Assembly (NCBI GenBank): GCA_903893135.1
Contig: CAITLA010000171.1
Span: 1-34,834 of the forward strand
Direction of reading: 5' to 3'
Length of the DNA: 34,834 nucleotides
Source: an uncultured Syntrophaceae bacterium
Lineage (GTDB): Bacteria; Desulfobacterota; Syntrophia; Syntrophales; UBA2185
In this document: piece by piece, positions 31,849 to 34,834 of the stretch
How the letters are laid out: every line of letters starts with the position of its first letter
How positions within the stretch are numbered: position 1 is the first letter of the stretch
Notes under the pieces: generated by a model
Database searches by the model: none
What the model saw: only the letters and a program-made list of their open reading frames with translations
Told to the model about the DNA's origin: nothing
Position numbers and translations under genes: made by a program

Positions 31849-32325
31849 TCAAATATCACTTTCTGCCTTCTGTTTCCCCCGCAATCGCCTTATTATTGCT
31901 AGAATAGTACATAACCGGGGGCTGAAGGGGTACAGGCTGAATAAATAGAAAGTAGCCTGCTGTCCATCTCTACACTCTGTGCCCCTCTGTACTTCAGAAG
32001 GTGGATTCTTTATGCAGTTATTCCGATAATTAACAAAGGAACTGGCGGACTCTTTGAATGCCTGGACCTTTGCTTCACGCGTATCGTCAAATGCGATACG
32101 GCCTCTTATCCTCAGCCATGTCGAGTCGTTTCCCATGTCCGAAATCTCGATTTCAGGATTCTGTGACAACTGCCTGTATACGTCTTTGGTCTTGTTGGTG
32201 CAGAAATACAACGCGCCATTCCTCTTCATGATGAAACCGAAGGGGCGAACCCGAGCCTTTGTGCCGTCAACAGTGGCGATGTGAAAAACAGGATTAGCCT
32301 TCAGATACTCAAGAGCGGTAGTCAT
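31849..32325 (-). CDS. Pyridoxamine-phosphate-oxidase-like flavin-binding protein
   Basis: A 158-residue split-barrel protein: MTTALEYLKANPVFHIATVD, ARVRPFGFIMKRNGALYFCT, then TWLRIRGRIAFDDTREAKVQ match small FMN- or F420-binding proteins of the PNPOx-like group, used as reductases or in cofactor sensing. From about residue 105 the expected family ending is diverged: NPPSEVQRGTECRDGQQATF only loosely resembles the usual final strand, and a 35-residue tail (LCTILAIIRRLRGKQKAE) is extra. A frameshift or rearrangement at the 3' end is likely. The ATG at 32325 has GGGAGG upstream; the longer frame to 32364 is rejected. Substrate unknown. Confidence 0.75.
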   Translation of the reverse strand: MTTALEYLKANPVFHIATVDGTKARVRPFGFIMKRNGALYFCTNKTKDVYRQLSQNPEIEISDMGNDSTWLRIRGRIAFDDTREAKVQAFKESASSFVNYRNNCIKNPPSEVQRGTECRDGQQATFYLFSLYPFSPRLCTILAIIRRLRGKQKAESDI

Positions 32326-32427
32326 AGGAACCTCCCGGAAGTTACTTGTAGTAGCCGCAGACAATGATCACGTCACCTAAGTACTGAGTCTTTTGTCCCC
32401 TTTTATCGCTTCATGCCAAGTCCATCG

Positions 32428-32727
32428 TTAAGGCATCTTGAGCAGTCTCTCGCTGCGCCAAACCCGAACAATTCTCACCCGGCTCTTATCATGGCGGTAA
32501 ACGATGCGGAAGGGTGAATAGATGATTTCTCGCAGATTCATAATTCCAAACTCCGGCACAACACGTCCACTTTCAGGAAAATCAGCAAGCCTTTCTACCT
32601 GGGAAATGATTTCCCTCAATAACCTTTCGCCTACAGCAGGGACTTGTTGATCGACATACCAGTTGCGGATTGCCTCCAGATCCTTGACCGCTGATTCAGC
32701 AAAGGTAATTGTTCTTTTTCGCGGCAT
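32428..32727 (-). CDS. RelE/ParE family toxin
   Basis: A 99-residue basic protein: ITFAESAVKDLEAIRNWYVD at the start, LADFPESGRVVPEFG in the middle, then LREIIYSPFRIVYRHDKSRV and VRVWRSERLL, the typical ParE/RelE beta core and C-terminal strand. Family members inhibit gyrase or cleave mRNA. It begins two bases after the antitoxin stop. Full length and intact, so probably functional. The TPR-bearing AT-rich region lies further downstream. Confidence 0.88.
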   Translation of the reverse strand: MPRKRTITFAESAVKDLEAIRNWYVDQQVPAVGERLLREIISQVERLADFPESGRVVPEFGIMNLREIIYSPFRIVYRHDKSRVRIVRVWRSERLLKMP

Positions 32728-32729
32728 GG

Positions 32730-33008
32730 CTATTTGCTCAGTCCAAGACGCTTCTTTACATCCGCCATGCTCATTTCCCGTCCCTCTTCCAAGTCCATCA
32801 ATCCCTGCACAACGCTGCGCAGGAATGCCTGTTCTTCTTCTTTTGCCTCATAATCTTTCAGCGATTGGACAATGGCAACGCCTCTTCCTCGACTGGTCAA
32901 GAGTACCGGTCGGCAGGTTTTGTCTACCTGACTAACAATCCGGCCGGGATTGACCTTCAGATCGCTAATGGGAACGATATCTTCAGAATATTTTACATTT
33001 GATTGCAT
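32730..33008 (-). CDS. Phd/YefM family antitoxin
   Basis: A 92-residue protein: YSEDIVPISDLKVNPGRIVS, QVDKTCRPVLLTSRGRGVAI and VQSLKDYEA form the Phd/YefM DNA-binding fold; the helical tail (LMDLEEGREMSMADVKKRLG) should neutralise the toxin. It autoregulates in this family, with the toxin as co-repressor. AAGGAGG lies before the ATG. A near-consensus promoter lies at 33042-33070. Together with the toxin this is the second toxin-antitoxin pair of the window. Confidence 0.9.
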   Translation of the reverse strand: MQSNVKYSEDIVPISDLKVNPGRIVSQVDKTCRPVLLTSRGRGVAIVQSLKDYEAKEEEQAFLRSVVQGLMDLEEGREMSMADVKKRLGLSK

Positions 33009-33041
33009 GGGCGCCTCCTTAATGGTCTCTGAATGGCACTG

Positions 33042-33070
33042 ATCATAGCACCTGTTAAACGACCTGTCAA
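33042..33070 (-). promoter_or_regulatory. Sigma-70 promoter of the Phd/RelE pair
   Basis: TTGACA (33065-33070) and TATGAT (33042-33047) with a 17-base spacer on the minus strand: a perfect -35 and a one-mismatch -10. It starts about 35 bases before the antitoxin ATG and only 16 bases past the katG stop, so the pair has its own strong start immediately behind katG. Confidence 0.8.
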
Positions 33071-33086
33071 GACGTTTATGCTACGA

Positions 33087-34834
<1,748 letters not shown>

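Overview
The window reads as a chromosomal segment of a Gram-negative, deltaproteobacterium-like organism (Desulfobacterota; possibly near Syntrophus/Smithella). This rests on gene style only: a sigma-54 activator beside a Kdp operon, an iron-sulfur flavoprotein, a DUF2889 gene, a DASS transporter, and small dispersed palindromic repeats. No rRNA, tRNA or CRISPR array was found. Most genes sit in moderately GC-rich DNA. Two stretches stand out: an AT-rich pair of unknown genes (about 30.27-31.78 kb) and a repeat-rich gene desert (about 0.7-2.95 kb).

Layout. 1-695: 5' end of an MFS transporter and a PPC/DUF296 gene (minus). 696-2956: no convincing gene, but tandem hairpins with matching purine loops and an array of 15-bp dyads. 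2957-3527: ParD-like/RelE-ParE toxin-antitoxin pair with its own promoter. 3682-5110: ribose-5-phosphate isomerase A and a cyclase-family hydrolase (minus). 5462-15177: a potassium-uptake locus on the plus strand: sigma-54 response regulator, HAMP-PAS histidine kinase, a 27-residue membrane peptide, kdpF, kdpA, kdpB, kdpC, and a kinase-less KdpD fused to USP and PTS EIIA domains. 15231-15475: remnants of two unrelated genes joined at a scar. 15497-19633: pgi-pgm and a flavin reductase-like gene (minus). 19862-20821: UbiA-family prenyltransferase. 20927-22352: SnoaL-like protein, a low-complexity membrane protein in two frames, and a small membrane protein. 22734-25544: GDSL lipoprotein esterase, a hypothetical gene bracketed by 47-bp direct repeats, an iron-sulfur flavoprotein and a DUF2889 protein. 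25952-29082: DASS anion transporter and gamma-glutamyltransferase-like operon. 29190-30106: small membrane proteins and a deleted amino-acid permease. 30272-31780: AT-rich TPR/unknown operon. 31849-33070: flavin-binding split-barrel protein and a Phd/RelE toxin-antitoxin pair. 33087-34834: catalase-peroxidase KatG, N-terminus beyond the edge.

The most interesting system is the Kdp locus. Between regulator and kinase lies a near-consensus sigma-54 promoter (TGGCATG-N4-TTGCT, 6950-6965). Upstream of it are two 13-bp dyads of the form TTGCW-N3-TGCAA, 32 bp apart centre to centre. The simplest reading is that the regulator binds the dyads and drives kinase-kdpFABC-kdpD transcription with RpoN, so the kinase belongs to its own output. 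The last gene joins the KdpD N-terminal domain to a PTS EIIA domain with its phosphorylatable histidine, in one polypeptide without a kinase. EIIA-Ntr/KdpD contact is known between separate proteins in enterobacteria, so this looks like a physical version of that link. The wiring is inferred from sequence and untested.
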